The position numbers and the translations under genes were made by a program. Of a DNA stretch of 64,000 bases, positions 45,842 to 55,945 are shown in pieces (the first letter of the stretch is position 1; each line of letters starts with the position of its first letter). The notes beneath the pieces were generated by a model. The model was given only the letters and a program-made list of their open reading frames with translations, did not search any database and had not been told where the DNA came from. The DNA comes from Aquimarina muelleri DSM 19832 (GTDB taxonomy: Bacteria > Bacteroidota > Bacteroidia > Flavobacteriales > Flavobacteriaceae), in NCBI RefSeq assembly GCF_000430665.1, contig NZ_AUML01000006.1:62001-126000 (forward strand), read 5' to 3'.

Positions 45842-46636
45842 ATGAAAAGAATATTTTTTTTTTGTGTTTTATTATGGATTACTTTCAGTTGTAAAAAAAA
45901 CCAGGTAACTTCTGTACAAAACCTACTAGCAATTGCAAATCCAAAGACAGTAGTTCAATCTAAAAAAATCGATCATCAAATTAGAGAAATCAATCAAGCC
46001 ATAATTGTCCCTAAGCTAGATGGAGAAATGAACGATCCAGCATGGAAAGAAGCCATTTGGTATGGTTTTGATCAAAAATGGCTGGGAGAACCGTATACTT
46101 TTAATGATTTTTTTGGTAGATATAAAATGGCATGGACTCCAGAAGGTATATATATACTTGTTGAAATTAAAGATGATGTTTTATACGATCAGTATAAAGA
46201 TCCTTTGAGACTATGGTGGGATGATGATTGTATAGAAATATTTATTGATGCAGATAATTCTGGTGGAAACCACCAATATTCTAACAATGCTTTTGCTTAT
46301 CATATTGCATTAGATGGTAATGTAGTAGACTTAGATGAAAATAAAAAGCCTACACTATTCAATAATCATATTAATTCTAAAAGAAAAACCAAAGGTGATG
46401 TATCTGTATGGGAGTTTAAGGTTACGATCTATGATGATACCTATACTGAAAGAAAAATTAATGAACCACTTGTATTAAAAAAAGATCAAAAAATAGGATT
46501 TGCTATTGCTTATAATGATAATGATGGTAGTCTTGAAAGAGAAAATTTTATTGGTTCTGTTTTTATTCCTGGAGAAGAAAAAAATTTAGGGGGCATTAAC
46601 GCAGATGTTTTTGGTACTATAATTTTAAAAGAGTAA
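45842..46636 (+). CDS. lipoprotein with CBM9-like domain
   Basis: 264 aa from ATG 45842, which begins a lipoprotein signal ending in WITFSC; an in-frame ATG at 45800 would place 14 extra residues before it. The mature part is a beta-sandwich of the CBM9-like type found in carbohydrate-binding and DOMON-like proteins (IIVPKLDGEMNDPAWKEA, then LWWDDDCIEIFIDADNSGG and a GFAIAYNDND stretch). It probably binds a sugar or haem-like ligand at the cell surface. It ends 4 bases before the MFS gene. Confidence 0.88.
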   Translation: MKRIFFFCVLLWITFSCKKNQVTSVQNLLAIANPKTVVQSKKIDHQIREINQAIIVPKLDGEMNDPAWKEAIWYGFDQKWLGEPYTFNDFFGRYKMAWTPEGIYILVEIKDDVLYDQYKDPLRLWWDDDCIEIFIDADNSGGNHQYSNNAFAYHIALDGNVVDLDENKKPTLFNNHINSKRKTKGDVSVWEFKVTIYDDTYTERKINEPLVLKKDQKIGFAIAYNDNDGSLERENFIGSVFIPGEEKNLGGINADVFGTIILKE

Positions 46637-46640
46637 CTCA

Positions 46641-47801
46641 TTGAAGCCTAAATTTTACATATTGCCTGTAATTATTATTTCGCAATTCTTTTGCACCTCC
46701 CTTTGGTTTGCAGGTAATGCGGTAATTGATGATCTTGCCACCCAGTTTAATGTTAGTTTTAACCTTCTTGGATATCTGTTATCATTTGTTCAGTTTGGTT
46801 TTATAATTGGGACACTTACTTTTGCTTTATTAACACTCGCAGATCGATTTTCACCATCTAAAATATTTATGCTTTGCGCCATTTTAGGAGGGGTATCTAA
46901 TTTATTTTTATTAATCCCTAATATAACTGTATTTAATTTATTGACTGCCCGATTTGGTACGGGTTTTTTTCTGGCAGGAATATATCCTATTGGTATGAAA
47001 ATAGCTTCGGATTATTATAAAGGTGGTTTAGGAAAAGCACTAGGGTATCTGGTCGGAGCTTTAGTTTTAGGAACTGCATTTCCTCATTTAATAAATGTAC
47101 TTTCGTGGAGCAGTGATTATAAAGCTGTTATTATAAGCACATCTATATTAGCATTTATAGGTGGTTTTAGTATGTGGTTTTTAGTTCCGGATGGTCCTTA
47201 CAGAAAGTTAATTTCAAAATTTCAACTTGGTATAGTTACTCAGCTTTTTAGCATTCCTAGTTTTAAAAAAGCGGCTTTTGGGTATTTCGGACATATGTGG
47301 GAACTATATGCTTTTTGGGGATTTACTCCTTTAATCCTTAAAACCTATGCAAATAATCAGTTTATAGAACTCCAAATTTCTTTCTGGTCATTTATTATAA
47401 TCGCTAGTGGAGTGATTTCGTGTATACTTGGTGGATTGATTTCTTTAAAAACAGGAAGTAAAAAAGTAGCATATAACTCGTTGCTAATTTCTGGATTACT
47501 TTGCTTGGTTTCTCCTCTTCTTTTTGAATTACCTCCTGAGTTATTTTTAATTTTATTATGTATATGGGGTATGCTTGTTATTTCAGATTCTCCACAATTT
47601 TCTACAATGGTAGCTGCTGCAGCTCCTCCAGAACTAAGAGGTACTGCTCTAACCATAGTTAATTGTATTGGATTTGCTATAACAATTGTTAGTATACAGC
47701 TACTCTCTTTTTTAACCGAAATATCGGATAGTCCTGTAGTTTATATGGTTTTAAGTATAGGTCCTATTTTAGGCTTATATGCACTACGAGCTAAATTTTA
47801 G
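46641..47801 (+). CDS. MFS transporter
   Basis: 386 aa with about 12 membrane helices in two halves. The motif between helices 2 and 3 is present in altered form (TLADRFSPSKIFMLC). The start is a TTG just after the CBM9-like lipoprotein gene, and the two are cotranscribed. An MFS carrier next to a ligand-binding lipoprotein suggests uptake of the ligand bound at the surface, but the substrate is unknown. The family resembles nitrate/cyanate-type MFS permeases in layout. That relation is uncertain. Confidence 0.9.
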   Translation: MKPKFYILPVIIISQFFCTSLWFAGNAVIDDLATQFNVSFNLLGYLLSFVQFGFIIGTLTFALLTLADRFSPSKIFMLCAILGGVSNLFLLIPNITVFNLLTARFGTGFFLAGIYPIGMKIASDYYKGGLGKALGYLVGALVLGTAFPHLINVLSWSSDYKAVIISTSILAFIGGFSMWFLVPDGPYRKLISKFQLGIVTQLFSIPSFKKAAFGYFGHMWELYAFWGFTPLILKTYANNQFIELQISFWSFIIIASGVISCILGGLISLKTGSKKVAYNSLLISGLLCLVSPLLFELPPELFLILLCIWGMLVISDSPQFSTMVAAAAPPELRGTALTIVNCIGFAITIVSIQLLSFLTEISDSPVVYMVLSIGPILGLYALRAKF

Positions 47802-47813
47802 AGGATCTTAAAA

Positions 47814-48275
47814 TTATGATTTCTCTAATGCTTTTTTAATCCTAGACATGGCTTTGGACATTTGAGTTTCTACAGTTTTAATAGATATATCTAATTGTTC
47901 TGCTACTTCCCGGTACTTAAAACCTTGAACTTTATTGAGTAAAAATATCTCTTTACATTTAGGAGGAAGTTTATCTATCTCTACTTGAACTCTATTAATT
48001 TGAGTTGTAACAAAATCATCTTCTTCCTCTATAAAAATGTCTAAAGTTTCTTTTTGAACTCGCTGTATATAGTTTAGTTCTTTTTTATTTTTCTTAAATG
48101 TATCTATCAATTCATGGTAGCAAGACTTGTATAGATAGTTTTTGACAGAAGTTTTTATATTTAATTTCTCTTTATTCTTCCATATCTTAAACATAACATT
48201 TTGAACTATATCTTCTGCCTGCTGCCTATCTTTGGATAGAGTAAAAATGTAGGCGCATAATTCATTATAGTGCAT
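47814..48275 (-). CDS. FecI-like ECF sigma factor
   Basis: 153 aa from the only canonical ATG. Region 2 (KDRQQAEDIVQNVMFKIWKN) and region 4 (LPPKCKEIFLLNKVQGFKYREVAEQL with a helix-turn-helix) are clear. However, the same frame stays open and family-like for another 20 codons upstream (to 48335: ITQIEELKKGNEFVYRYLYE), which is the missing start of region 2. No ATG, GTG or TTG exists there; ATT at 48335 is the best candidate. It should pair with the FecR protein encoded divergently at 48504 and switch on the SusC/SusD operon. Confidence 0.88.
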   Translation of the reverse strand: MHYNELCAYIFTLSKDRQQAEDIVQNVMFKIWKNKEKLNIKTSVKNYLYKSCYHELIDTFKKNKKELNYIQRVQKETLDIFIEEEDDFVTTQINRVQVEIDKLPPKCKEIFLLNKVQGFKYREVAEQLDISIKTVETQMSKAMSRIKKALEKS

Positions 48276-48412
48276 TTCATATAAATACCTATATACAAAT
48301 TCGTTTCCTTTTTTAAGTTCTTCTATTTGGGTAATATTATTTATAGCTATCTTTTTTTAACTCATTTTTTAACCTCATCTCACAATAATTAACACAAACT
48401 TTGCATAAATAA

Positions 48413-48446
48413 TAAAAAAAACACTCTTAGGAGTAAGGGTTTTTTA
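48413..48446 (+). other. hairpin with T-run between sigma and fecR genes
   Basis: AAACACTCTTA-GGAG-TAAGGGTTT folds with two bulges and is followed by T-runs, as in an intrinsic terminator. It stands about 60 bases upstream of the fecR start in a divergent promoter region, so it could be an attenuator or end a short leader RNA. Confidence 0.4.
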
Positions 48447-48503
48447 TTTTTTTTAAGTCTTAACTATAAATAAGCCAATAATTCGAATAAAAAAAATAAA
48501 GGT

Positions 48504-49658
48504 TTGGATACAGATCAGATACTAAAATATATAAACAATGAGATGTCTGAACTCGAAATAATCGAGTTTGAAAAACTTCTTAAAGATGAAAAAAATCTAA
48601 GCCTGTTAAAAGAATATACCGTTACGGATCATTATATTCAATTAAACAAAAATGATTTTGACTATCAAAAAGCATCTTCATTGCTTCAAAAACAGATACA
48701 AAGTACAAAATCCATTACTAAAACCCGTAAGAATAAAAGTAATAATTACTTAAAATACGCAGCTATATTTATAGGTGTTTTTATTAGCACCTCTTTATAT
48801 TTTTATAACGACCTTTTATTCCATAAAAACCCCGTTACAGATCAGGTTACATTGCAGTTAGACAATGGTAGTTTAGAGACTATTAAAGAAAATGACCTAT
48901 TTAAAGAGATCAAAGATGAAGATGGAATTCTTTTGGGTGTTCAAGAAAAAAGTAAAATCGTTTATAAAAACAAAAAAGATAGTTTGGCTCAAACCAAATT
49001 AACCATCAATACATTAACAGTTCCTTATGGCAAAAAATTTCAATTAGTATTGTCTGATGGCACAATTGTTCATGTTAATTCTGGTTCTACTTTAAAATTC
49101 CCTGTACAGTTTATCCCAGGTAAAATTCGTGAAGTAGAGCTATCTGGAGAAGCATATTTTGAAGTTGTTAGAAACGAAAAAGATCCCTTTATTGTATCTG
49201 CCAATGGCATTAAGACTGAGGTTTTTGGAACAAAATTTAATGTCTCTTCTTATCCTAATGATCCTTTTTCTGAAGTTGTTCTTGTAGAGGGTAGTGTTGG
49301 AGTTTTTAAAGACAAAAAAAGATTTGATACAAAAAAAGATACTTTTCTTAAACCTAATCAAAAAGCCAGTCTTATAAAGGCTAATAAAAGCTTAGACATT
49401 TCTGAAGTAAAAACAGAAAACTATATAGCTTGGGTTGATGGTGTGTTGTTATTTAAAAATGAAAGTTTTGAGAATATTATGAAAAAACTGGAAAGAGCTT
49501 ATAACAAAAAAATAACCATCAATTATCAAAAAATTAAAACTGAAAAATTTACCGGTCGATTTGATATAGAAAACATAGAAAATGTGTTACAAACGTTTAG
49601 TAGCAACACTTTCTTTAATTTCAATATCAGAAAAAATGAAATAATTATTAATCCTTAA
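48504..49658 (+). CDS. FecR-like anti-sigma factor/signal transducer
   Basis: 384 aa. The cytoplasmic anti-sigma part (about 1-75) is followed by one membrane helix (about 84-104) and a periplasmic FecR domain (about 155-260: TLTVPYGKKFQLVLSDGTIVHVNSGSTLKFP) with a C-terminal DUF4974-like domain (about 310-384, GVLLFKNESFENIMKKLERAYN). It receives a signal from the STN domain of the SusC-type receptor and controls the FecI sigma factor. TTG start. It is on the opposite strand from its sigma factor, which is not the usual arrangement. Confidence 0.94.
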   Translation: MDTDQILKYINNEMSELEIIEFEKLLKDEKNLSLLKEYTVTDHYIQLNKNDFDYQKASSLLQKQIQSTKSITKTRKNKSNNYLKYAAIFIGVFISTSLYFYNDLLFHKNPVTDQVTLQLDNGSLETIKENDLFKEIKDEDGILLGVQEKSKIVYKNKKDSLAQTKLTINTLTVPYGKKFQLVLSDGTIVHVNSGSTLKFPVQFIPGKIREVELSGEAYFEVVRNEKDPFIVSANGIKTEVFGTKFNVSSYPNDPFSEVVLVEGSVGVFKDKKRFDTKKDTFLKPNQKASLIKANKSLDISEVKTENYIAWVDGVLLFKNESFENIMKKLERAYNKKITINYQKIKTEKFTGRFDIENIENVLQTFSSNTFFNFNIRKNEIIINP

Positions 49659-49750
49659 ACATTAGAAAAGAATGATCACAAAATAGCTATAAAATAAAAA
49701 TCGAGAAATGCTGCAACATCTCCCGATTTTAGAATAAGCGTAATTTAACA

Positions 49751-52700
49751 ATGGTTCAATCATTAAATCATATTAAAAATATGAAAAAAATTAGACAGAA
49801 CCGTACAAATGGTGCGGTAAAATTAATATTTAATTTAAAAATGAGGCTAACAATACTACTTATTATTTTGTCTCTATTCAGAATAAACGCAAATACTTAT
49901 TCTCAAAACACTAAGATATCCTTAGATGTGAAAAATTTCACTATTGAAAAAGTATTTGATTTAATTCAGAAAAAAACAGAGTTCAAAGTGTTTTTTAAAG
50001 GTGCTGAGGTTAACACTCAAAGAAAAGTATCTCTTAGAGTTTCTAATAAGAGAGTAGAGTACATTTTAGATCAAATTTTTAAAAACACTAGCATTTCCTA
50101 TAAAATAGTAGATAAACAAATTGTATTAATAAAAAAATCAATTGATACTAATTACATTATCCCACTCAAAAAGAAGCCTCAATCCTCTCTTGTAAAACCA
50201 CAACAAGGTATTGAGATTACTGGACAAGTAATGGATAAAAATGGGCTACCTATTCCTAGTGCCACTGTATCTATACAAGGTACTACAACAGGGGTAGTAA
50301 CAGATTTTGATGGAAATTTTAATATGCGGGTTTCTTTATTAGATGTTCTTAAAGTTGAAAATTTAGGTTTTGAAACCCAAACCATTACAGTTACAGATAA
50401 AAACAAAAAGAAGTATTATTTTACTTTAAATGAATCTATAGAATCATTAAATGAGGTAATAATAACTGATGGTTATAAAAAGGTAGATCGCCGATTATTT
50501 GCTGGTGTCGCTACAAAACTTAATTTAGAAGATATTAAAATTGATGGTGTTTCTGATGCCTCAAGACTTTTAGAAGGTAGAGATGCCGGAGTAGTTGTTG
50601 ACAATGTATCTGGATCTTTTGGTGCATCGCCAAGAATTAGAATTAGAGGTAATACTTCTTTAAACGGTAACAACAATCCTATTTGGGTGGTTGATGGTGT
50701 TATCTTAGAAGATAATGTAGAATTGGATCAACAAGATTTAGCATCTGGAGATATTAATTCATTAATTGGCTCTTCGATCGCAGGATTAAACCCTGATGAT
50801 ATTCAAAGTTTTTCTGTTCTTAAAGATGCCTCTGCAACTGCATTATATGGAGCACGTGCCAAAAATGGAGTTATTGTAATTACTACTAAAAAAGGGAAAA
50901 GAGGAGGCGTAAGTGTAAATTATAATAATAATTTTTCTTTTAGATTAAGACCAAGGTATACTAACTTTAATGTACTAAACTCTCAACAAGAACTTTCGGT
51001 ATATGCAGAATTAGTAGAAAAAGGGTTAGTAGATTTGACTTCTGCACAAAGAGCTGAATCTTATGGAGTCTTAGGAAAATATTATAATCTTAGAAGACCT
51101 AATGATGTTCAAATAGGAACTAATGGTCAATTAGCCGATAGTTTTTTTCAACGTTATCAGGTAGCAAATACAGATTGGTTTAAAACTTTATTTACAGATT
51201 TAACACTACAACAAAATCATTCTTTAAGTGTTTCTGGCGGTAGTGATGATGCTATTTACTATTTTTCTTTAAGTTACCTTAATGATGAAGGACAAACTAT
51301 AGGAGACAAAGCACAACGTTATACTACAAAATTAAATACTAAATTTAATCTTTCAGATAAACTTTCATTAAGTACTGCTCTAACAGGTAGTTTTAGAGAT
51401 CAGATTGCTCCTGGAACAAATGATAGAGTATTAAACCCTATTACTGGTGAGTTTGATCGTGAATTTGAGATTAATCCATATAGTTATTCTTTAACAAATA
51501 GTAGAAGTGTTACTCCTTATGATGAAAATGGGGATTTAGAGTTCTTTAGAAAAAATTATGCCCCTTTCAATATTATTCATGAATTAGATAATAATTATAT
51601 TAATATTGATGTAACTGATATTACTTTTCAAACAGATCTAGAATATAAAATAGCAAAAAACTTAACTGCAAACTCTACTTTTAATTATCGTAAAGCTATT
51701 ACCCAAAGAGAACATGTAATTGGGGATAGATCTAATCAGGCCGAAGCATTTAGAGCAGGTGCAGGAGATAATATAATTGGTCCTATTAACCCTTTCTTAT
51801 ATCAAGATAGAGATAATCCAGATAGACCTCCATACTCTATATTACCAGAGGGTGGTATCAATATCTATAATGAAAATGTATTAGATTATTTGTATCTAAG
51901 AAACTCTATCACATGGAACCCTAGTATTAACGATAATAACCAATTTACTTTCCTTTTAGGACAAGAAATTAAATCTTCTAATAGACAAAGTAGAGAGTAT
52001 AATGGTATAGGTATATCATACGAGAATGGGTATTTAATTAATACAAACCCAGATGCTATTGATCAATTAGTAGATGGAAACGATCAATATTTTAATATTT
52101 CTAATTTTAGAGATCGATTTACTGGTTTCTTTTTGAATGCAGGATATACTTTAAACAATAAGTATACTGTAAATGGTACATTAAGATATGATGGTTCTAA
52201 TCTTCAGGGGTCAAGTCCCAAAGCAAGATACCTTACAAACTATAATATTAGTGGTGCATGGAATATTGATAAAGAAGAGTTTTTTAATGTAGAATGGGTA
52301 AACCTATTAAAACTTAAAGCTACTTATGGACTATCTGGTGGTAGAGGTCCTCTTACCAGTGCTACTTTGGATTTAAGAGCTCGTGTTCCTTTACGTCCGC
52401 AAGATTTAGAAAGTGTTATAAATATAAACTCCTTAGAAAATAAAGATTTAACCTTTGAAAAACTAAAAGAGTTTAGTACAGGGTTAGAATTTTCCTTATT
52501 TAACAATAGAATCGCTGGAGAAATAGGGTATTACCAACGTAATTCATTTGACCTTATCGGGACTGTTAAAACCAGTGGCGTTGGTGGTCAAGCTTTTAAA
52601 AGTGGTAACTATGCCGATCTAAATGTTGAAGGGTATGAATTTGGAGTATCTACTGTAAATATTAAAACAAAAAACTTTGAATGGTCTACTAATATTAATG

Positions 52701-53491
52701 TTGGTTACAATACCGAAGAAGTAAAAGAACTTCAATTTAATCCTCGTTTAGTTGATTTAATATCACCAGGAGGAGCTGCATTTACTGGACGCGAAATCTC
52801 AGCTCTATATTCAACTCGTTTTGCAGGATTAAATGAATTTGGTATTCCTACATTTTTTGATGCAGACAACAATAGAGTTACCAATATAGATCTTCAAAGC
52901 AGAGAAAATATTGAAAAAATATTAAAATATGAAGGGCCTACACAACCTAGAGGCGCTGGTGGATTGAGTAATACATTTAAATATGGCGGGTTCTCTTTAT
53001 CTGCTAACATATCTTTTAAATTTGATTATAAAATACGCTTGAATGGTAATTTTGATGCAGCATATACTGATTTCAATTCTTTACCAGGAGAACTTATTAA
53101 TAGATGGGCATTACCAGGAGACGAAAATGTAACTAATATACCTGCAATATTAGACAATCGTACTATAATAAATCAACTTAATGGCACTGTTAATAATGGT
53201 CTTGTATCTGCAGGTAACAATGCATACCAATTATATAACAACAGTGACTTAAGAGTTGTTGATGGTACTTATGCTCGTATGAGATCTATTGCATTAGGAT
53301 ATACCGTACCATCAGAATACGCAAAGAAAATAGGTTTTACCTCTGCTAAAATTCGTTTACAAGGAGAAAATCTTTTCTTACTGTATTCTGATAAAGGTCT
53401 AAATGGTCAGGATCCTGAGTTTTTTAATTCAGGAGGAGCTGCATTACCAGTACCTAAAACAGTATCTGTTTCACTTAATGTTGGATTTTAA
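49751..53491 (+). CDS. SusC/RagA-type TonB-dependent receptor with STN domain
   Basis: 1246 aa. A signal peptide (about 25-52, ending ANTYSQ) is followed by an STN signalling domain (about 58-128), a carboxypeptidase-regulatory-like beta domain (about 152-232, GQVMDKNGLPIPSATVSIQG), the SusC plug (about 240-380, with IRIRGNTSLNGNNNPIWVVDG and VLKDASATALYGARAKNG) and the 22-strand barrel to the C-terminal aromatic. It takes up a large ligand across the outer membrane with TonB energy and signals to the FecR protein. The peptidase neighbours suggest peptides as ligand. A second in-frame ATG at codon 11 could also be the start. Confidence 0.95.
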   Translation: MVQSLNHIKNMKKIRQNRTNGAVKLIFNLKMRLTILLIILSLFRINANTYSQNTKISLDVKNFTIEKVFDLIQKKTEFKVFFKGAEVNTQRKVSLRVSNKRVEYILDQIFKNTSISYKIVDKQIVLIKKSIDTNYIIPLKKKPQSSLVKPQQGIEITGQVMDKNGLPIPSATVSIQGTTTGVVTDFDGNFNMRVSLLDVLKVENLGFETQTITVTDKNKKKYYFTLNESIESLNEVIITDGYKKVDRRLFAGVATKLNLEDIKIDGVSDASRLLEGRDAGVVVDNVSGSFGASPRIRIRGNTSLNGNNNPIWVVDGVILEDNVELDQQDLASGDINSLIGSSIAGLNPDDIQSFSVLKDASATALYGARAKNGVIVITTKKGKRGGVSVNYNNNFSFRLRPRYTNFNVLNSQQELSVYAELVEKGLVDLTSAQRAESYGVLGKYYNLRRPNDVQIGTNGQLADSFFQRYQVANTDWFKTLFTDLTLQQNHSLSVSGGSDDAIYYFSLSYLNDEGQTIGDKAQRYTTKLNTKFNLSDKLSLSTALTGSFRDQIAPGTNDRVLNPITGEFDREFEINPYSYSLTNSRSVTPYDENGDLEFFRKNYAPFNIIHELDNNYINIDVTDITFQTDLEYKIAKNLTANSTFNYRKAITQREHVIGDRSNQAEAFRAGAGDNIIGPINPFLYQDRDNPDRPPYSILPEGGINIYNENVLDYLYLRNSITWNPSINDNNQFTFLLGQEIKSSNRQSREYNGIGISYENGYLINTNPDAIDQLVDGNDQYFNISNFRDRFTGFFLNAGYTLNNKYTVNGTLRYDGSNLQGSSPKARYLTNYNISGAWNIDKEEFFNVEWVNLLKLKATYGLSGGRGPLTSATLDLRARVPLRPQDLESVININSLENKDLTFEKLKEFSTGLEFSLFNNRIAGEIGYYQRNSFDLIGTVKTSGVGGQAFKSGNYADLNVEGYEFGVSTVNIKTKNFEWSTNINVGYNTEEVKELQFNPRLVDLISPGGAAFTGREISALYSTRFAGLNEFGIPTFFDADNNRVTNIDLQSRENIEKILKYEGPTQPRGAGGLSNTFKYGGFSLSANISFKFDYKIRLNGNFDAAYTDFNSLPGELINRWALPGDENVTNIPAILDNRTIINQLNGTVNNGLVSAGNNAYQLYNNSDLRVVDGTYARMRSIALGYTVPSEYAKKIGFTSAKIRLQGENLFLLYSDKGLNGQDPEFFNSGGAALPVPKTVSVSLNVGF

Positions 53492-53502
53492 AAATATAAA
53501 TT

Positions 53503-55014
53503 ATGAAGAACTATAAATTAAAATCATATATACTATTACTCGTTGTTGTTATATTAAGTGCTAGTTGTGAAAAATATTTAGATGAATCTCCAGACGACAG
53601 ATTAGTATTAAATACTGTTGAAAAAGCAGCTAAAGTTGTTGCAGATGGTTATGTTGATGCTAGTTATGTTTTTACAGATATATATACTGACTTAGTAGGA
53701 CCGCTTGGTGCCCCTGATGCTAATGGTGTTGTACAAGACTCTGGAGGAAATTCTATTAATTTACAGGATAATCAAACCTATACTTGGGGAGATGTAACAG
53801 CTATATTTCAGGAAACACCAACTTTTTATTGGGATAATGCTTATGAAGCAATTGCCCATACTAATGAGGTTTTAGCTATAATTGATAATCTTGAAGGGGA
53901 TCAAAAAAGAAAAAATGCTGTAAAAGGTGAAGCTTTATTATCAAGAGCTTATCACCATTTTATGTTGGTTAATCTGTTTGGATTGCATTATGATGCAAAT
54001 GCTTCTTCTAATTTAGGAGTACCATATATATTAGAACCTGAGACAGAATTCTTACCTAATTACAAACGTAATACGGTGGCTGAAGTTTATGATCTTGTCG
54101 AAAAAGATTTATTAGAAGGATTGGCTCTAATCAATGATGATTTTTTTACAGGAACAAAAAAGTATCATTTTACAAAAAAAGCTGCTCAGGCTTTTGCTTC
54201 AAGATTCTACTTATGGAAAGGAGATTATGTAAATTGTATCGCATATAGTAATTTATTTCTTGATGGTACTCCTGAAATCTTTTTAAAAGATTTTACTTCT
54301 CTTGCTGGTAGTGGTTATAATTCTGCAGCAGAAAGATATAGTGATCCATCACATCCAAGTAATGTTTTAGTAATACAACAGTTTAGTTCTTATACAAGAA
54401 GAAACCGAGGATATGGACTTAATGCTATTCAAGTAAATGAAATGTATCGAAACCTATTTAATGTTGCGGATAACAGAACTGAAATAGGAGGATGGAGAGC
54501 TGGTACAGAAGCTAACTTTCATGCTAAATTAAGAGAATACTTTTTTAGAGAAAATTTATCCTCAAATTCGGGACAACCCTATTATATAGCTCAAGTATTA
54601 AAAGGAGAAGAAGTATTACTTAATCGAGCAGAAGCTTATCTCTTTTCTAATAGACAAAGTGATGCCTTGGCAGATATTAATATTTTAGCTAACAAAAGGT
54701 ATAATGGAACAACTTATAATAGTGTAACCGATATTGCTACTTATTACAATCCTGTTACCACTAGTGGTATTTCTAAAAACTTATCTGGTGATGATAAAGC
54801 TATTTTAGAATTAATACTAGATGAAAGAAAAAAAGAATTCTGGGATCACGGTTTACGTTGGTTTGATATTAAAAGACATAGTATATCCATAACTCACACA
54901 CTACCTGTAACTCAAGGAGGAGAAACATTTACATTAGCTAAAGATGATTTAAGAAAAGCTATACAAATACCTAATGATGCTCTTTCATTTGGATTAACCC
55001 CTAACCCTAGATAA
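53503..55014 (+). CDS. SusD/RagB-type outer-membrane lipoprotein
   Basis: 503 aa. Lipoprotein signal ending LSASC (C22), then the TPR-based SusD fold with the conserved segments GEALLSRAYHHFMLVNLFG, EVYDLVEKDLLEGL and, near the C-terminus, LDERKKEFWDHGLRWFDIKR. It forms the lid of the SusC channel and binds the substrate at the cell surface. It follows susC by 11 bases in the same operon. Confidence 0.95.
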   Translation: MKNYKLKSYILLLVVVILSASCEKYLDESPDDRLVLNTVEKAAKVVADGYVDASYVFTDIYTDLVGPLGAPDANGVVQDSGGNSINLQDNQTYTWGDVTAIFQETPTFYWDNAYEAIAHTNEVLAIIDNLEGDQKRKNAVKGEALLSRAYHHFMLVNLFGLHYDANASSNLGVPYILEPETEFLPNYKRNTVAEVYDLVEKDLLEGLALINDDFFTGTKKYHFTKKAAQAFASRFYLWKGDYVNCIAYSNLFLDGTPEIFLKDFTSLAGSGYNSAAERYSDPSHPSNVLVIQQFSSYTRRNRGYGLNAIQVNEMYRNLFNVADNRTEIGGWRAGTEANFHAKLREYFFRENLSSNSGQPYYIAQVLKGEEVLLNRAEAYLFSNRQSDALADINILANKRYNGTTYNSVTDIATYYNPVTTSGISKNLSGDDKAILELILDERKKEFWDHGLRWFDIKRHSISITHTLPVTQGGETFTLAKDDLRKAIQIPNDALSFGLTPNPR

Positions 55015-55023
55015 ATTTTGATT

Positions 55024-55929
55024 ATGAAAACACAAAATATAATAAAACAACTATTGTTTCTTAGCCTAGGTTTAATAATACTATTAGGATGTGATAGAGA
55101 AGAGACATTACAACCAACACCTATTTTTGAAAACGGAGAACCCGAATCGACTGATGAACTAGATCAATTTCTAAAAATTGAGTTTAGAGATATTTATGGT
55201 TGTGTAATACATTATAAATTTGTAGATAAATTTATTGATCCTACTAAATCAGCAGTTCCTCCTCGTGTAGAAGTAGTGAGACCTATAGCTGAATTAATTA
55301 AAGAAGCATGGATAAAACCATACAATAAAGCTTCAAACCAAGGAGATGAGTTTTTAAAGACCTATTTTCCTGCAGAAATTGTAATCTTAGGCTCTCCTAT
55401 TTTTAACAATGATAATACGATCACATTAGGCGTAGCAGACTCGGGAGTTAGAGTTACTTTAACTCAAGCAAATAATTATGCACCTGGCAATACTGGTTGG
55501 ATTTTACAAACATTTAGAACGCTACACCATGAATTTGCACATATTGTAGATCAAAATTTCAAATTTGATATAGAAGCTTTCTTTAAAATTTCTGAAGATA
55601 GCTATACTTCTCCTGGTTCATGGACTCAAGAAGATGAAGAAAGTGCTATTATTAGAGGCATGGTAACCCCATATGCCACTTCTGCTCCTTCTGAAGATTT
55701 TGCAGAAATTATGGCGCGCATAATTACTACAGATCCTGCTGTATTTGAATCTACCTACATTACACCTGCAGACTGCTCTGTTGCTGGAGCTCCAGCTAAC
55801 TGTGGAGAAATAAATAAAGGTAAAGCTAAAATTAAACAGAAGTATGACGTAGTAGTAAAATACATGAAAGAACAAGTAGGAATTGATCTTTTTGTATTAA
55901 GAGATGAGTTTTTAAATAATATCAATTAA
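55024..55929 (+). CDS. import-associated zinc metallohydrolase lipoprotein
   Basis: 301 aa from the ATG at 55024 (an upstream TTG at 55018 adds two residues). Lipoprotein signal with a lipobox LILLGC, and a zinc-binding HExxH motif in LHHEFAHIVDQN at about residue 170. The type is known as a SusC/D-associated putative zinc metallohydrolase. It is thought to trim the ligand at the cell surface before or during uptake. It is third in the operon, 9 bases after susD. Confidence 0.92.
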   Translation: MKTQNIIKQLLFLSLGLIILLGCDREETLQPTPIFENGEPESTDELDQFLKIEFRDIYGCVIHYKFVDKFIDPTKSAVPPRVEVVRPIAELIKEAWIKPYNKASNQGDEFLKTYFPAEIVILGSPIFNNDNTITLGVADSGVRVTLTQANNYAPGNTGWILQTFRTLHHEFAHIVDQNFKFDIEAFFKISEDSYTSPGSWTQEDEESAIIRGMVTPYATSAPSEDFAEIMARIITTDPAVFESTYITPADCSVAGAPANCGEINKGKAKIKQKYDVVVKYMKEQVGIDLFVLRDEFLNNIN

Positions 55930-55945
55930 TCAAATTTAGAACGAC

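Noticed and set aside
55618-55875. Minus-strand frame opposite the zinc metallohydrolase gene
   Set aside because: Composition (runs of F, Y, S, R, C) is typical of an antisense shadow; the plus-strand gene has HExxH and a lipobox.
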